A stretch of 7,700 bases of DNA from assembly GCA_023388075.1 (NCBI GenBank), contig JAEWGX010000053.1, positions 1 through 7,700 on the forward strand, in the 5' to 3' direction. Below, one piece after another: positions 6,205 to 7,700 of this stretch; within the stretch, counting starts at the first letter, position 1, and every line of letters starts with the position of its first letter. The notes beneath the pieces were generated by a model. That model saw only the letters and a program-made list of their open reading frames with translations. It was not told the origin of the DNA and did not search any database. This DNA comes from Pseudomonadota bacterium (GTDB lineage: Bacteria > Pseudomonadota > Gammaproteobacteria > Burkholderiales > Burkholderiaceae_E). A program made the translations under genes and the position numbers.

Positions 6205-7700
6205 TAGTCTTCCTTGACGTTCACCCGCACCATGCGCGCCACCGACGGCGTCCCGGCCGAGTCGATCGCGAAGACCATGTAGTAGCCGGGCGGGGTCTCG
6301 TACGCGTTGGTCGGCAGGTTGACCACGAGCTGGTCGCCGTTGCGATAGAAGGTCGGTTCCACGAAGCGCTGGTTCATGTCGAACGAGTGCGTCGTCGAGC
6401 CCGTGGCCACCATGGTGATGCGCTGGATCGACGCCGCATCCGGCGAGACCAGGATGAAGTCCGACGCGGGGTCCACCGCAGTCGGCGCCGCGGCAATCCT
6501 CGGGCGGGTGGCGAGGGTGCCGTCGGCGTTGAACAGATAGGGCGGGTAGTAGATCTCGGCGTCGAGATTGTTCTGCGGCGCAGGTGCGCCGCCACCGCCG
6601 GTGAAGAGCGTGGCGTCGGGCAGGAGCACGGAGGTGGAGTGGTAGAGGCGCATGCGGGTCGCCTCGGGACCCACGGTCCAGGACTTCGTGGCCGGGTCGA
6701 ACAGCTCCATCTGGTAGGCGACCTTGATGTCGGTGTTCGCCACCGCCGAGCCGCCGGTGATGGCGACCTTGCCGTCGGCCAGCACCGTCGCGTTCACCCA
6801 GGACCGCACCTGCGTCATCGTGCCCGCGCTGGTCACGACGGGCGCATCGCCGTTGATGTCGATGATCGCTGCCTTGTTGTCGAGGCCGCCGACCTGCAGG
6901 ATGCGCCCGGGCTCGAACATGACCGCGGCCGACGTCCAGTCGGGCGCGTAGCCCGTGATCGTGCCGAGATCCTTGCGCGAGCCCTTGCCGCCGTTGGCAT
7001 GCGGGTCGATGCGATACATCCTGGTGTAGGCCAACCCGAATATCTTGCCGTCCGGTCCGACGAAGTTGCGGGGATAGGAGGCGCCGAGGTCGTTGGTCAG
7101 GAAGCCGGTCAGCAGGCGGAACGAGCCGTCCGCGCCTCGGACTTCCGCGCGATCGTTGCCGCCGGAGCCGCCCTGCAGGTAGACCTCGCCGTTCGGCAGG
7201 GTGGTGGCCGAGGCGTACCAGCGCGGCCGGTTCATCTCTCCGGCGGCGCTCATCGAGTTCGTGGCCGGGTTGAAGATGGTGACATCCCTGACCGGCTGGT
7301 TCGTCGTCCCCGTGCCCGCGGTGTTCCACAAGTCGCCGCCGTTCATCAGCAACTCGCCGGTGAGCGGCAGGACCAGCTGCGCGCTGCAGAAGATGTCGGT
7401 GCCGGTGGTGTTGGGCAGCGTGAGGTGCGAGTCCGTGCCGATGCCGGCCGACGGGTCCCAGACGTCGTAGTGGAACTTCGCACCCTGCTTGCCGCTTCGG
7501 TCCGTGCCATAGGTCATCACGCGACCATCGGGCAGGACCGAGACGTGAATCGGTATCACCGGCCAGTCGGCCAGCTTGCCCCATGCGCCGACCCGCGCGG
7601 CGTTGGCGATCGGGAGGGCGTCGCGCGGCGCGATCGGGGCCGCGGCGGGCAACGGCGTCGGCGCCGGTACCGCGCCTGGCGCGGGCGCCGGCGCCGGAGG
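6204..7700 (-). CDS. Galactose oxidase/glyoxal oxidase-like radical-copper oxidase, N-terminus cut by window edge
   Basis: 498 residues are visible, and the frame is still open at base 7700. The protein resembles fungal galactose oxidase and glyoxal oxidase, which oxidise alcohols or aldehydes and release hydrogen peroxide using copper and a Tyr-Cys radical cofactor. Visible residues 1-16 and the following segment are Pro/Ala-rich (PPAPAPAPGAVPAPTPLP), a linker to an unseen N-terminal part. Kelch-like beta-propeller repeats follow, with GGD, GGS and GGGG turns. Matching galactose oxidase residues, in partial numbering, are Cys105 in DIFCSAQ (C228), Tyr162 in RPRWYASATTL (Y272), Tyr353-His354 in MRLYHSTSVLLPD (Y495-H496) and His438 in GSTTHSFDMNQR (H581). 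Residues from about 400 to the end form the DUF1929 early-set domain (PGYYMVFAIDSAGTPSVARMVRV). The Trp that stacks on the cofactor in galactose oxidase is not found in GGSGGNDR. A TTG at 7652 could be mistaken for the start. The enzyme is probably secreted, but no leader is visible in the window. Confidence 0.9.
   Translation of the reverse strand, partial: PPAPAPAPGAVPAPTPLPAAAPIAPRDALPIANAARVGAWGKLADWPVIPIHVSVLPDGRVMTYGTDRSGKQGAKFHYDVWDPSAGIGTDSHLTLPNTTGTDIFCSAQLVLPLTGELLMNGGDLWNTAGTGTTNQPVRDVTIFNPATNSMSAAGEMNRPRWYASATTLPNGEVYLQGGSGGNDRAEVRGADGSFRLLTGFLTNDLGASYPRNFVGPDGKIFGLAYTRMYRIDPHANGGKGSRKDLGTITGYAPDWTSAAVMFEPGRILQVGGLDNKAAIIDINGDAPVVTSAGTMTQVRSWVNATVLADGKVAITGGSAVANTDIKVAYQMELFDPATKSWTVGPEATRMRLYHSTSVLLPDATLFTGGGGAPAPQNNLDAEIYYPPYLFNADGTLATRPRIAAAPTAVDPASDFILVSPDAASIQRITMVATGSTTHSFDMNQRFVEPTFYRNGDQLVVNLPTNAYETPPGYYMVFAIDSAGTPSVARMVRVNVKED

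Noticed and set aside
6136..7584. 482-codon open frame on the - strand overlapping the oxidase gene
   Set aside because: It is a different reading frame of the same strand, rich in Arg, His, Gly and Pro, without motifs. The overlapping frame holds the complete galactose oxidase signature.
7650..7652. TTG as the start codon of the oxidase gene
   Set aside because: The frame stays open to the window edge with the same Pro/Ala-rich composition on both sides of this codon, so the TTG simply encodes Leu in the linker.
1..7700. tRNA, rRNA, CRISPR array, insertion sequence or prophage genes
   Set aside because: I found no cloverleaf-like sequence, no regularly spaced direct repeats, no transposase or integrase motifs, and no region of clearly different base composition.

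Overview
The window is a stretch of ordinary-looking chromosome from a GC-rich Gram-negative bacterium. Seven protein genes are supported: five complete, one cut by the left edge and one cut by the right edge. No RNA gene, insertion sequence, phage gene or CRISPR array was seen. The RF3 sequence (notably the stretch after the P-loop and the HATSDWMEIEKQRGIS region) resembles Burkholderiales/Comamonadaceae-type RF3 from memory. A betaproteobacterium is therefore my best guess, but this is inference without a search. Exported MsrA, an outer-membrane-type lipoprotein and Sec-type leaders agree with a Gram-negative cell.

Left part (1-2418, + strand): prfC, encoding peptide chain release factor 3 and missing only about its first eight codons, is followed closely by an msrA-type methionine sulfoxide reductase with a Sec signal peptide and a Pro/Ala-rich spacer. 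The two may be co-transcribed. A GC-rich hairpin lies in the short gap where msrA converges on the next gene.

Middle part (2477-5186, - strand): three genes read leftward. The first is a 12-TM-type major facilitator superfamily transporter. The second is a 102-residue lipoprotein whose mature part is a run of seven-residue repeats each starting with glycine. The third is a permuted papain-like (YiiX/YaeF, NlpC/P60-related) cysteine hydrolase. The last two are separated by 326 bases with no convincing gene. All three could act at the envelope, but spacing does not show an operon.

Right part (5265-7700): an HTD2/MaoC-like double hot-dog hydratase/dehydratase is transcribed divergently from the transporter, across a 78-base region. 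That region holds a good sigma70-like promoter for the transporter, placed so close to its ATG that the mRNA would be leaderless or nearly so. Converging on the dehydratase from the right edge is a galactose oxidase/glyoxal oxidase-like protein with every copper ligand and the Tyr-Cys cofactor pair recognisable. Its N-terminus runs off the window through a Pro/Ala-rich linker.

I do not see a convincing new multi-gene system here. The most distinctive items are the glycine-heptad lipoprotein, the radical-copper oxidase in a bacterium, the near-leaderless transporter promoter, and the exported MsrA without a resolving cysteine.
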